A stretch of DNA of 64,000 nt from Opisthorchis felineus (Eukaryota; Platyhelminthes; Trematoda; Opisthorchiida; Opisthorchiidae). Under the pieces are notes generated by a model, which had not been told where the DNA came from, searched no databases, and saw only the letters and a list, made by a program, of their open reading frames with translations. The DNA is taken from assembly GCA_004794785.1 (NCBI GenBank), contig SJOL01005532.1:200921-264920 (forward strand). The letters run 5' to 3'. Both the position numbers and the translations under genes were made by a program. Shown here piece after piece: positions 34,026 to 46,719 of the stretch (position 1 is the first letter of the stretch; every line of letters begins with the position of its first letter).

Positions 34026-34839
34026 CGTATCCTTCACTGATAAGTCAGCCAGTCAGTCGCTTCGCCGAGTGAAGCGAGGTCTGTCTTGTGATGCTTGCGG
34101 ACTTTCACACTATGAACAGTTCACCTTTCAGGCGTTTCTTCTCCACCCTTAGCCACAATAGTCCTCAGCGTCCAGGTTATCAGTTGCACAAGACACGTCT
34201 TCCCTTTTGTTTCTGCAGTCTTCGTCATATGTGAAATGCAAAAGTTTTTGACTGTCGACCTCGGAAATTGGGGGTTCATTTTGGGTATCCTTTCGCAAAA
34301 CATTGGCCCTAAGTTTCTACCCACAAGGCAATTGTAGCTGACCTAGCTCCAGGGCGCAGGAAGTTAGCAAGTAATCCAAATTCTAATACTGCTGCGCACA
34401 GCAGCTACAGGCTCTTGACTCTTGACAGCACCTCAAAGGTTTTGGGTATTTTGTCGGGGGCACGGAAAATTGTCGGACAACAGAAGTGTCCGGATCTTGG
34501 GACCGACCTTTTCTAACACTTCCTTCCTTCACAATTATAACTACGGAGATGCTAGTTGCCTTGGAGAAACACCCAACTGTTCTTAAACCCTTCTCACAGA
34601 GAACGGTGAAAGCCCACTCACGAACGGTCTAGTAATGCGATTTATCGTGGTACGAGCCCCGACTGTTTTCGTCCGGCTGCTTCCTGTTGGGCTCTCTGGC
34701 ATGGCTGGAAATTGAGGCACCGGGTTTCAGCTAGTATAGTCCAAAGAGTCGTTACAGTAATAATAATAACAGTCGTTAGAGTTGGCAACGTGCCAACGTA
34801 TCGAATACTTTCCTCAATCTGGTTCTTAGTCAAAATTAG
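34026..34839. other. No gene seen
   Basis: No supported frame. A Penelope element starts near the end of this stretch and may extend somewhat upstream. Confidence 0.4.
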
Positions 34840-35830
34840 CTATACCAAAGCTATGTGGATGATATATTTGCAGTTATTTGCTCTCAACTAACGATACGAT
34901 TCACCTCATACATTTCAAACGTGTATACCCCTTCGACCAATTTTCTTCAAAACACAAAGCTTCAAAGTGTAATCAGTTCCTGGGCATGGCCCTCAGCACA
35001 ATGGCCAACTGAACATTAGGAGGGAATTCTATAGAAAGCCTGCTTGAACTGGCCAATGCAGAAACAATAACAGTATTTTTATCCTTCATACTAACGAAGC
35101 CACGTTCGCCTCCCAGTGAATGTGACTTGAAAAACTAACTCATGATATTTCAGACGAGGAACTCACATATATAGTGGAACCGTTTGACCCAACTTGGTAC
35201 CCCCTGAACCTTGTTAGAGAACTTATGCATCCCATAGCAATAAGGGAGAAATAGCTTACCGTCAACAGAATATCATAATATGTACAACACCCCTTTTGGT
35301 GGTGTAGTGCTTCAGCGTAGGTTGTAAAGCGGATAAAGCAACCACTCTGAAGAATATTTAACGGTTCATTGTTCGTCACCGGTCATTACGATTCTCACGA
35401 TGAAGTCGTCCATCTTTCACACCAAATGCGTTTTCTTTATTTATTGCGCGTGCTCTGTAAACTATATCTGCCACGCCACCTCGAGACTATCACAGTGAAT
35501 CAAGGGGTATTATCCAAAATCCCCTGAAATGGGGATTGAGAGCAACTTAACATGTATGGGCTACCAGGTCAACTCTCCATTTTCGGGGTTCCAAGTAGGC
35601 GTCGGTTCTTGATAAACGAGGCCTGGTCGGTCACAAATAGACCAGTCATTAGACCAACTATGTGTGCACAGACTCTATTAAATGAATCAACCCGGTCGAA
35701 CTGGTGGACTGTCGACCAGCTCAGTTTAACTATGTATGACTATAGTTCATTTTTCAGCTTTCTGACTCCTGATTTTGCATTTCTGCATTCAGTTTTTGTT
35801 CGCATTCATTAATTCCCAACCGTAATGGTT
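34840..35830 (+). mobile_element. Penelope-like retroelement C (RT + GIY-YIG), degenerate
   Basis: The catalytic block YQSYVDDIFAVICS keeps both Asp residues at 34,852-34,863. LNIRREFYRKPA, then a stop and TGQ, near 35,010 is the FLD...RKP..T block. DEELTYIVEPFDPTWYPLNL, then VRELMHPIAIREK, near 35,155-35,250 is the RT-to-endonuclease linker with the usual GYPLN-like word. SVNYICHATSRLSQ near 35,455 is the eroded GIY-YIG core (YIGRT..RL). RPTMCAQTLLNE near 35,655 fits the C-terminal P.LC.QK block. Stops and frame changes occur throughout. The 3' end likely lies near 35,820, where TTCGCATTCATTAATTCCC resembles the end of element D. Confidence 0.83.
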
Positions 35831-36004
35831 ACTCGAGACTCGCCAAAAACACTTGGAAACGCCTAAAGTCACAGCAGTTTGACTCTTCAAAAGAGGCTTT
35901 TCAAATCAGTTTGACGTGCTTCACATATAAATTGCTCCCCTTACCTTGTGACTCCCCGTATAGAGACATTTTGTTTGTAGCTGAAAGGACGGCCTGGCTA
36001 ACCG

Positions 36005-36262
36005 GAGCCCACTTAAGGACTAAATAGGTGGTCTCGATTACTGTGTGCAATGTGAAGAAAGGGGCGTTCATTCTTATTTGATGGTCGCACGAACATGAAT
36101 ACAACTTGACCTGATGTGGTTGAAGGTTGTAGTTTAAGGTTGTTTGAGGTTGTTGTTGAAGGTTGTGCGTGACGCAGGTGGTAGCCGTATAAACAGATTG
36201 ATGGGAAATTTTGGTGTACATGTTGTCGGTCAAGGTTGCCAGCGGGACAGGATTTTGTCACC
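36005..36262 (-). repeat. Dispersed repeat family B, copy 2
   Basis: On minus this begins GTGACAAAATCCTGTCCCGC at 36,262 and shares with the 16.5-kb copy the blocks AATTTCCCATC, TACCACCTGCGTCACG, CATCAGGTCAAGTTGT and TTCACATTGCACACA. Between CACG and CATCAGG it has an expansion of CAACCTT-like units (four or five near-repeats at about 36,117-36,168) that is absent from the other copy. Confidence 0.78.
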
Positions 36263-39200
36263 AATCGAGGTGACAACCACCTATCCATCCTCCCCGTTTT
36301 CTGTTTCTCTGTCCATGTCTACCTGCCTATAGTGTCGCTGCCTATCCATCGACTCAGTAACGTATATCGAGGGGAGGATATACCTGCCTTTTATGGACAG
36401 TGATTACTCAAGATGGATCAAAATATGGGAAATGAAAGTCCTCTACTGGTTGTGCCATAGCCTAAAATCATTCATCTCAGTACTACCAGACGTGGTCTAA
36501 TGGCTCTTGAATGCCTTTACGGGGGGTATTCGCCAAATCGTAAATCTACAGTAAATCATAACGCTGACGATATATTGCGATGAAGGTACACTTGTGTTGC
36601 CTAGGCCGGCGAAGGCTCGGTACCGTGTTCTTTTTCTTCTCTTAACATAACCTTATATATGGTAACCTTGAGTGTCGCCTGGCCATCACAATACCTTATC
36701 CATACATATCCCTACGGTATCAAGTTCCTTCCATTCGACAGGCGTTTGCCAGAAGTACGCTCCCAGTATGGAATGGAGTTTTGCAACAGCCCCATCACAT
36801 TTGAATGCATACCATAATGTAACCTGTACACAATAACTGCGACCTCATTCATGGACCTCGTGTTTACCATACAGACTGATTTCCGGTCGAACCTTCTTGG
36901 TGTATAACTCCTAATTTTATCTTTCTACACAAGTAAAGTATGCATTTTTCCTCTGCCCTTAGTATCAGCAAGTTCTATTAACGGAAATAGACTTCTTAAT
37001 TGTTCGATGTAATAATAATCCCTTATTCAGTGTTTGCTGTTAGAATTTCTCGTAAAGTGCTGCTGAAGATTTGTCCTCAGCTTCACATTATGTGAGATAA
37101 TTCTATTAATAGGAAAGTCTTATTTCCATGATCATATAAGGTTCCACAAAAACTGTTTTCGTAAACCTTAAGAGTTCAATGGTTCACCTAGTTTGTCCTT
37201 CAGGGTCCTCCTCAGTAATCGGACCAGTTCATTCATGTGTGGTGCTGGAGAGAAGGAAGATAAAATTTAGGCATTTTGCGTCCAAATTCTCCCCAACAGG
37301 GCCCACTTTGTTTAGAAACCAAGGAATGCGAACAGTGTTTGACATGACAACTAGATTTTCCCTAGCTGTGGTGTAACATTATGTTCAAGGATCAAGTTTG
37401 GGTTCACTGGTTGTCTCTGCTGCACATTTCCAATACTGTCCAACGGGGTTCATAATTAAAATTTTCATGTAAATGGGTAATATACCCAACAGACTATGTA
37501 CTACGTACTATTGTATATACAGTGTAACGAATGATGAAATATACTAGACAGCGTGATCCCAAACGCGGTTCGTCTAGCTCATTCGCTCTATGAGAGCTCA
37601 TTTACGTGGCTAAGGGTTCAGTTAATTATTCGAGGCCCTTAGACGATCACATAATAAAAAATAAGATGTTATTATCCCTCAGAGGTTGATCGAAATTCGT
37701 TCACTTTGGCTGAAATAACTTCACGTGACGTTGTTCTACTAAGGTAAATCTTTCGGTATGTATCAATGTAAAGGTTATGGCTTCGTCGGAAACTAGTGAG
37801 GTCGCAGGGCGTTACACGCTACTCTCTTAAAGTATACACGTTGATCATGTGCCCTTCAGTTCGCACTTCATTTGCTCTGATAAACGCAGAATAGATTATT
37901 GCTGTCGCTATCCTCGAAACCCTTTCCGAGCTTTGTGATACCACATTAATTTATTTTGTTGTATTGGAATTTAGTGCAAACAAATCAAACAAAACAATCT
38001 TCAACAATCGTTACACGTTCAAACTAATGTCCTCTACGCGGTGGTAAACCAACAGATATTAACTCAAGCCTTTCAGAAAAGTTGAAACAGTAGTTTACGA
38101 TTAACAGGAGACTGAACTCAGGGCCACGAAAACAGTGGCACGATATTTGGCTCTCTTAACAGAATTCCGAAAAGGGACTAGGCGTCTCATTTATGTTATG
38201 TTATGTTATGTTATGATATAGTTATACCTCCAAACACGTTGAAAAACAGCAAAAAGTATGCGATACAAACAGCCGCTAAACTTTTCTCGTAGAATGCATA
38301 AGCATTCGATAATCGCATTTGATCACTCACCCCTCCCGAATTAGAGCCTCACTTTCAGAAGGAACCATTTTTACTACTGTCACCAGGTTCCATAGGTGGT
38401 TCACATTGAAGGGGACTGGTGTACGTGGAAGCCAACACGATGTTGTGTAAGTATGCGGAGTGTAGGTATTTGAACAAACAGAATAACACACCCCTAAATA
38501 TATTAGCCAATCAGGTACAAACTTCCAAACCGGTCTTAGTTCTATAGCGCCGGGTGCTCGGAAGTATGCTCATGTAAATCGTTCTTATGCAGGTAAAATG
38601 TAAAGTAAAATTGGGGCTGCGTTATGTTTTGTCTAACGTGGCTGATAACATGCTTGGTGAGTTAACTCATTTACCAATACGCCTGCATAAATCTGCGTCA
38701 TATTTGTTGTTGTCCAATAGCAGCTAGTGCAGTGCACACGGTGAACAAGGGTTTTTGGTAAACTTTGATGAGTTCATCGAAGAGTGATCTCTTTATTTCG
38801 CGTGTTATGGGACCTATCGTCTTTGGCTATACAAGGGAATCACGAAAAACAGCAAATTGTACAGAGTTTTACGAAATATCCGTCGCTCACAAAATGCAGC
38901 TAGTCCGTGATAACTTTGGGTACCAAAAAACAAATTATTAGGGTTCGTCTAGCTTCAAGCAGAACATAAGATTGAATGAAGGAAAACTGGGAGACTTCGT
39001 TCACCTGATTAACCCGAAGAGGCACGAAACGGATGCTGAACTGTCGAACAGTTTTTACCTAACCGATGGCTGTCGTGAGAGAGACTAAAACGAGAGACTC
39101 TTTTGGCATCTGGTTGAGTTCCCGATTTAATCTAATTTAGTTTGTAAATAAGTGTAATTTTGTACACATTATTTTTTGATCCTAATGATATTCACTTGTG

Positions 39201-40213
39201 TCTATTTGTATCATAAGAGAAAGTTAAACAATAGTTTAGTTCTTCCATGTAAAGCTCATTTGAATGAATTTCCCTGAAAGGAGTGAACACGTACATATTC
39301 ATCCGCTTTTCAACTATTTACCGTAGGTCATCACAACTGGTACTTCACCACAGCCGTGAAGTCTAGTGTCCCAATTTTTGTTTTTGGGACGTTAAAACCC
39401 CCAAAAGTTTGCTGTTTTGATAAAACCTCATTGAGTTAGGGTATGAGTGATCTGGCCAGTTGAAATGCCAAATTAAAAACTCAGTAAGCCTAAAATGGTA
39501 CTCTGGGAGTGACTACAATTTACCCAGTAAGCTTATGTTAGCTTAGCTGTACAACTCGGAAAAGCGTGATTTTCTCAAACGGCATGGACAATTCGGGATA
39601 ATTTGTATAATACGTTTGACTTAAAAGTTGGATGTACATCACATCAAGAATTAAAAATACAAAGGGAGTAATCGGAGAAACTACTTGCTGTTCTTGGAAC
39701 GGAAACCTTTTACCACACATTTCTGATGGTACGGATCATGTATAGTTATGCTAGATGACGATTGCCCCAGCTGTCACAGATTCTCCCACCCTCTTATATG
39801 CCTGGCTGTAACTGGTTCGTTTTTACCATGCTTAATATTATACAGGATTTTTCCGGGCAGAAGATGAACAAGCGAAAACATGCGTTTGCCCAGCGTTTCT
39901 TTTTTCACTGTCAATAAGGAAATCACAAGCTTTTGGAAAATTTCTCCTGGAATGAAATAATTCCTGACCGTTTCTATTTCTCGCGGGCATGGGAGGCATT
40001 ACTTATTATTTAATGAACTGAGTAAAAATAAAAATCCTAGTTTGTATGTTGGCTAAAAATACCGTTTTTTTATAGAAAGATAAGAGAAATTTACTTAATA
40101 AAATAAATGTTTATTGGAGCGTCACTATGCAACTCATGGGCACAGATCGGAACAGGTATAATTATCGTTGCGTTTCAAAGCAAATAGAACACATTCAGAT
40201 ACTGGAATAAAGT
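36263..40213. other. No gene seen; (TTATG)n at 38,191-38,215
   Basis: Almost 4 kb without a supported frame. The only structured element is a perfect TTATG pentanucleotide run of about five units at 38,191-38,215. Confidence 0.45.
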
Positions 40214-40455
40214 ACTTAGCCTCATCAGGTAGGCGCAGTCCCCGAGTTTCCGTCAACCTTATGTTCTACGTGAAACCAAATTGCACGGAATTAGCGAAAT
40301 ACACTCAGTTGCAAACAAATTTGGTTTTTCGAGAGACTCACCTGGAACCCAGCTGAATCTCTCGTTTGTGATGTTTCCAGGCAACTGAGTGTGCTGCACC
40401 AGGCCGCTTCATGTTCCATTTGCTACGATATTCGAGATATCGCGATACATGTATA
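40214..40455 (-). repeat. Hammerhead-repeat family, copy truncated inside the ribozyme
   Basis: This is the longest body copy. On minus it reads from ATCGCGATATCTCGAATATC through AGCGGCCTGGTGCAGCAC, AGAGATTCAGCTGGGTTCC and the GTTGACGGAAACTCGGGGAC block to CCTACCTGATGAGGC, where similarity to the other copies ends within stem II. The GAAA arm and cleavage site are absent. Confidence 0.85.
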
Positions 40456-42676
40456 TTCGTAATGCACTATTCAGCAACCTAATAACCCGTTGGCTACATG
40501 AGAAAATTCCTTCGAAGTAACAAACTATGTGCACCCAGATCAATGCTTCCTTCGTAGACGCTCTTGAACAGCAGAACTAGCAGAACTAAACATCCTCACC
40601 ACCTGTCAAAAATTGGAATCACATTGGAAAACAGATAATCAGGGAAAGCCACAGACAATTAAGGCATTATCCTGGTCATTAAAAATGTCACTCAGTTTTA
40701 AATAAGACTGAAGACCCCAAAAGACTGCCTCGCTGCTCCGGTTAGGGATGCTTACGTGGATTTTTTCATAATGAAAATGAGGAACCTCTATGAGTTGCCC
40801 ATAATACCCCATAATCATCTACTTACATATGGTGCTCACTTCTGAAAATAATTGCTTTTGAGTGAAGCTGGTGTTTCACTGTTTCCGTGTGCGTTTTATT
40901 GCTTGAGCTTCCAGCTGAACGGCGTCCTAAACTGCATGGTGAGCAGAGGTGCTTCCTACCTGCCCGTATATTTTAGCCTAATACCAGTAACTTCCTACAA
41001 GCCATCCTATTCATATCGGAATATCTAATGAAATTACCGAAAAGTACTAAAATAAAACTACGGCGGAGGTCGTCCAAGAATGGGGAACAAAATCAGATTG
41101 ATGAATGTGTATGATCTGTCCAGAAAGCGCAGGATACAAAACAAAATTACCCGTAATCTCACTGGCATAGGTGGATCTATTGCAGGCTTTCTTCTAATGG
41201 ATTTACTGCAAGCACCAAGTGGTCGTCATCAAGTGTCGGGGTCTACGCACATGCGCTATGAGCAATGTTCTTCCAAAATGTGAGCTGACTAGGATACTGA
41301 CTGCATATTTTGCATATAATATAGTCTATTTTCAAGTTACTTCCACACAGAAAGCCTGGAACAAGGTCTGTACCCATACGAAAATTTGAATTTGCCAACA
41401 GTTTCACTACTCTGCTGAAATCAGATTCCAACGAACGGATTGGATTGGCTTCCGTTCTGCCTGTAGCTTGATTGACACTTTCTTGCACAGTAAGGCTGCA
41501 CCTATTTCCCTCAGGATGTCTAGCCATTAAGTAAATCAGGAAGTTTATTTCGACCACGGATGCCCACATCATTAACGCTGAAAAGAAACAGATCCACAGT
41601 CCACGGTTTCTGTCAGTCAGCTGATATCTTAGACGATGAGATGTGAGCGTTCTATTTGAAAGAGGATCAAGACACGCTTTTTAATGCACTGCTGTCCTCT
41701 GATGCGAGCTTTGGGTGTTGCCACTCGAACGTCGCCTACTTTGACGCTAGCCTCGCCCTACCACACAGTTGAACATCACCGTCCATACATGTCTCCGGGG
41801 GTATGCCATTCCTAGTGACATCTGCTGGCAGTCAGCACTGCAACGTTACTAGGCATATACAGTCACCATGTATTACCAGTGATGTGCGACAAATGTACTT
41901 TGTATCTTCAATGGCGGTTGACGAGTCCGTGGTGGCCTAACAGTTGGAAACTGTTCTAATTTCTCCTGATGATAGCAGCCTATTCATCCGCTCTCATGAA
42001 TTCTGGTCCTTACTACTCACGTGCGATGCGACACTTTATTTGGTCCTAGCAAAGCGCACAAAATCACATGGCCTACACTGAACAAAACATCCGAAGTCGA
42101 AGCTCTGTGTTTAAGTATGTGTGTGGAAAACTATGTGATCAGCATTAATCTACGACCACCGCTGACCCAGCAAGTGATGTCAGTCAGTTTCTTTTCTGCA
42201 CATGATTCAATCACGTACTCAAAACAGATGTTGCGAAATATACAGAAAAAAAATAACTAAGAGTAGCCAGGAACTTCAGGGTGATTCTCAGTCGGAAGGA
42301 ATATTTAGATCTCAACTAGAAAGTTATTCTACAGGATCACTGAAAAGTGCTTGTGTATTATTTGTGTGCTGAGTGATGCATCAAATCAAATCGAAACGAA
42401 ATGATAATACCTTAGTGAAAACTAAAGGCAGACTGATTTTGTCTTGCCTGAACATGACGTTCACTTCAATACTGCCTAAATCTCTATTCAGTTTAGTTCT
42501 GCTGGTGTCAGTTAGTGTTTCAGAGCTACCTCAGAATAACCTCCTTTGTTTTTACTTCTTCATACCCTTCATTGGGCCACCGTATTCCACGTTTTTGTCG
42601 GTTAAGCTCAGCTTCGGCCATCTATATGACCATGCTAATGCTGTTCTAGCAACAAGCATCTGTCATGCTTTTTTAG
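40456..42676. other. No supported gene; orphan frame at 41,243-41,572 (-)
   Basis: On minus, a 109-codon frame opens just after a strong acceptor-like sequence (CTGTTTCTTTTCAG near 41,580). It begins MMWASVVEINFLIYLMARHP and includes a Cys-rich end (CKICSQYP). I cannot assign it to a family. It may be an exon or chance. Confidence 0.3.
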
Positions 42677-42850
42677 AGCTACTACAAACTCGATGTGTGA
42701 TGTGCACGTTTCTATTGACCGGATTCCTGTTTCTATTTGGAATCAAACAGCACATCGTATTAACGGCAATTTCGGGAGCTTGGAACAAAATCAGCAGCAC
42801 TTCACATATTGCATCACCCATCATTTTTGTTGGTGGCCTGCCTAGATCGG
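42677..42850 (+). CDS. Tyrosylprotein sulfotransferase (TPST), first coding exon
   Basis: TPST transfers sulfate from PAPS to tyrosines of secreted and membrane proteins in the trans-Golgi, and is a type II membrane protein. This exon encodes MCTFLLTGFLFLFGI (a signal anchor right at the N-terminus), about 27 lumenal residues, then IIFVGGLPRSG, the 5'-phosphosulfate-binding loop known as IFIGGVPRSGTTLMR in animals. It stops at a GTAAGT donor at 42,851, after the first base of the Gly codon. The chosen ATG is 42,700. A good acceptor (CATGCTTTTTTAG, ending at 42,676) lies 23 nt upstream and could serve cis- or trans-splicing. The frame stays open to an ATG at 42,373, but that extra part has no TPST similarity and would place the anchor internally. 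Confidence 0.85.
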
Positions 42851-45800
42851 GTAAGTGACCGTTTTCATTTCACTCTTGAACATTTCAAACCAATCTCAAG
42901 CACGAGTCTTGTGCCACTGCGTACGGTACGGACAGTTTGCGCGTCCACTGCTGATTTTCTCCTGAGACCAACTAGCTCTACAAATGCTCACCGTTACTTC
43001 TCAGACGATTTTCAGAGTTGTCATCTCATTATATTTCCACTATATGTGGGACTCAAACCTTGGTAACAAAATCTCTTCTGACGTGAAGTGAATATACTGG
43101 TTGGCACGGCGGTGTGAGTGAGATGCGAACAAATAATCAATTCTACACCGTATTCAAACCAGGTTAGTCAATGGCAGATAAGTGGTTCCATGATACGCCA
43201 AACTTATTGTACTGGGCCAAGAAACTGTTAACTTTAGCAGTTAAACCTCCGCCAACGAAATGGGCAAAACGTGTTCTGCAGCACATAAAATTTTGGGCTC
43301 AAACACGACGAATAAATCCTGGTTTAAAAAAGGGACTCACGCCACCGGAAACTGTTTCGCATTCAGGTCACAATAAAACCTCAAGACCAACGAATTCCAA
43401 AAGATCGAATCTGCATAATGCCTGCACATTATACCACTAATATCATTAATCTTGCCTGATTTGTGGACATCAGCCGGCAGACTATACGAAGGACTACATG
43501 TCACCTTCCTTCTTTACATTTTGATAAAATAGTGGCCAATGAGTTTCCCGTGGATGGCCATCATCTTGCAATATGCGTCTTCTTGCTGATTCTACAAACT
43601 AGGTAGAAATAAGACTGGAATTCTTGAAACGAAGAAAATTTGATCATACCTCTACATGAATCCTAAGCAAATTTAGGTGATTTTCGGTCACCTAGGAAGC
43701 TGGAAGCTAGATAGCCGTGTTGAGCCTATTTCCGGGAGTTTTCAACAAAGACAAACCCCTTGAACGGGACTCAAACATAGACGGAACATTCACATCAGGA
43801 GCCAAACGACGCAATACTAAGGATGGTACTAGCCTTTTCTGCTCAACGAAGTCACATTCAGGACGTTTCAGATTGAGATGTTCTCCTGCAACACGAACTG
43901 ATGAGTCCTAACCCAGTTTAACACCAGAGATCAAACGTTAGCCAGGCCAAGACTGCTTGGTTTTGATACTAAGAAAGTGAGTGAATGTGAAATTGGGTGA
44001 TCAAATTCCAGCGACCCCCAGTCAGGACAAAGTCCATTGTGACTTACTCTTTCGGGACCTACCACTTCTAAGCTCATTCTGGAGTCAGTTAAGAAGGCTG
44101 ATTCTTAAAGTTCTTTAGCGTCTTATGAAACACTACCCATAGAAGGGGCAGACGTGGCGCTCATATGTGCTCCCAAATTTTTTTAAGGCTGAAGCACATG
44201 ACTTCACCTCAAGGTGAAATTTTAATCAGTTCAAAGCGGCATTTATTAGCATCAGTTCGTATCAGTTTGTTGGAAACGCTACTTGAGTGGACATAATCAG
44301 AACATCGGTAGTTATGGCATGCGGCAGACAACTAGTTCCTTGCTCTAGACAAGGCTCTGGTATTCTGATAAAAGAGAGTACAAAACAATAGATGTGGAAA
44401 AAGGAAACGAATGCCAGTTAGAATATGCAGCTGATGGAAAGCAAATAGCTATGAACCAAACGTCGTTCTGAGGCAGGGTCTCAGTACTAATACTCAGCAC
44501 AATAGTTAAAACTAGTGGGGGCATAAACATCTCGTGTATAATTTTTTCAAAGCTCCAGGAGACAGGAGTCTTACCAAATTTTTTTCTTCGCCACGCCTCG
44601 TTCGAAATACAGAGGACTCGTCCGGTCGTTTGTAAAAACTCATGGACCAGATCCAGAACAATCCAAAACAACACCGTGTGAAAACACAACTTAACCGATG
44701 ACCACGTTTTGCTTATTTTGTTTATATCCCCTGATGCTGAGTAGCTTTGTATGGACATTGTGGCCATATCTTACGTATACGGTTAGGATATTCTGCTGCC
44801 ATCAGCTACAGATTCTTCTTGTTATATGTATAGATGATACGACATAAGCCCGATGGGATGGCAGTGAAAGAGAGAAAAAATGTGGCCACGTGAAATTCAT
44901 TCAGCCTCACTATGCAACTTAATATCCCGGATAGAAGTAAGATTCAGCTTTCGGACAGTAGTACTAAAGTCACCTTTGGCAAATGACGCCTCCCTGACAG
45001 TAACAGTTCCATGCGTTGGCCAGTTGTATAAATTATGCTCATTCAAATATGAGGTACAGTATAATAATAATTTTCTATACTTGTATTACGGAAACAGCCA
45101 GAGAGCACTACAAAACAGGTAGCGTGTTGCAAATCCATGACTGACGTAGACGGTATATGCGGTTTTGGAGTCTCAGTCTGGTTGCCTGAGGATAAGGATA
45201 AAAGAACATTCCCTTAAATTGTTCTTGTGAGACGAATAATTTTCCTCAGCAATCCCAAGAGGACATAAGCATCCGGACAGATTATTTGAAATATCTCGCC
45301 GGTTTTTATTGATTAAGTTGCTTGTGCTTATGACAAAAAATAAAATAATATTTCCAAGGTTACCATTCGAATATGCACTCATCACAACTGATGTATATCG
45401 AGGAGTAAAATCCTGTCCTAGCCGCTAATATCCAACCTAAGGACTGTGGGCACACTCCTCCCCTAAAAGAACCTGGTTTAGAGAGTCAGTGTATACTTCC
45501 AGTTTATCTGCAAACGCCCTAAAACTAAATGAGCCTTTCATCCACTTGCTTGATGCGAATTTCCCGAAGTGGCGGAGACAACAACTCAAAAGACTGGGGT
45601 AGGGAAACACTAATCGAGTACCGACACAGTCAGGCCACATCTCAGTTCATTCTCCTGCATTCTCCCCCGTCGTTGAGTCAACGTACCAGACACTTGCGGT
45701 CCAGCGGATATTCCAGAAACACGCCTTCATCTCACCCTGGTAGTGAATGTGTATTGCTGTGGACTTTGGATGTGAATAACGAATCTCAGTTTGTCTCACT

Positions 45801-46719
45801 ATTTCAGGCCACCCGCATCTTTTTCTTTTAGTGTTATCACGGTGGCATGTGGGAGTTAATCAGAAGTATCTGCAATGCTCTAATTCCACAGTTTGTCTTT
45901 TTTCCGGTCTTAGGAATCCAATAAATAAAAGCATGGTAATTGGCTATTGGCTATTGTAATGTGCAACTACTATAGTTAGTTGGATAACAGCAAACTGGAA
46001 CGTTGTCAGAAGAGCCATTTCAGAAATAACATTGTTGCGCTGAATATGCATAAAACATGCCCATATTATAAGGGGAAACAGGTGGGCTTATTTGCCAAAC
46101 TTGCCTTATAAAAACTAGACTAATAATTTCGAATTTCGAATTTCCTTACTTCCATCTCATCTAACGCGGACGACCTGCTTATATCACCTACCATAACCTT
46201 TTTAGCAAAAGTATGAACGAATCAACTTTGCATCAACACAGATATAAGGCACGTGTGATGCGCAAAGGCAAGATGGAAATTAAGCATAGATATAAAATCG
46301 GATTGATAAAAATGCCGAAAAGACGGGAAATTTTTACGTTAAAGCAGGCTTCACATCACCAGAACTACGAAACACTGGGAGAACTTAGTATTCACAAAGT
46401 TGGCCAGAAAAGGTGGGTAAACGGGGCTTCAGTTATCGTTTATTTTTCAACAATGTGGTCACAAACATAAAAAGTAAATGCAAAAGATAGACATGGAAGG
46501 ATTACAGGAGAATATCAGATGAGGAGCGTCCCTTTCGAAGTCGTGCTACCAACAGTTCCAGTCAGATAAGGTGAATTCCAACGTATGTAAGAATGTTTGG
46601 TATGGAAACACGCGTGTGAACACCGGAAGCCGAAGAAAGGACAAACGATGCTAAATGCTCTTCAAGGCACGGTAAGTGCAAGCACAGTCAACACTCGCAT
46701 ATCAGGCCCAACGTGTCCG

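Noticed and set aside
41920..41970. tRNA A-box-like GTGGCCTAACAGTTGGAA.
   Set aside because: No B-box at the expected distance and no cloverleaf arms.
42373..42699. N-terminal extension of the TPST frame up to an upstream ATG.
   Set aside because: It adds 109 hydrophobic residues with no family match, would misplace the signal anchor, and a good acceptor lies between it and the preferred ATG.
43895..43930. CTGATGAGTCC, like the start of a schistosome-type hammerhead.
   Set aside because: No GAAA follows within a plausible stem II distance and the surroundings do not match the repeat family.
44345..44767. Minus-strand frame whose LPQND stretch looks like the LPQNN stretch at 42.5 kb on plus.
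   Set aside because: By eye the DNA similarity is only moderate over about 50 bp and could be chance, so I do not call a repeat.
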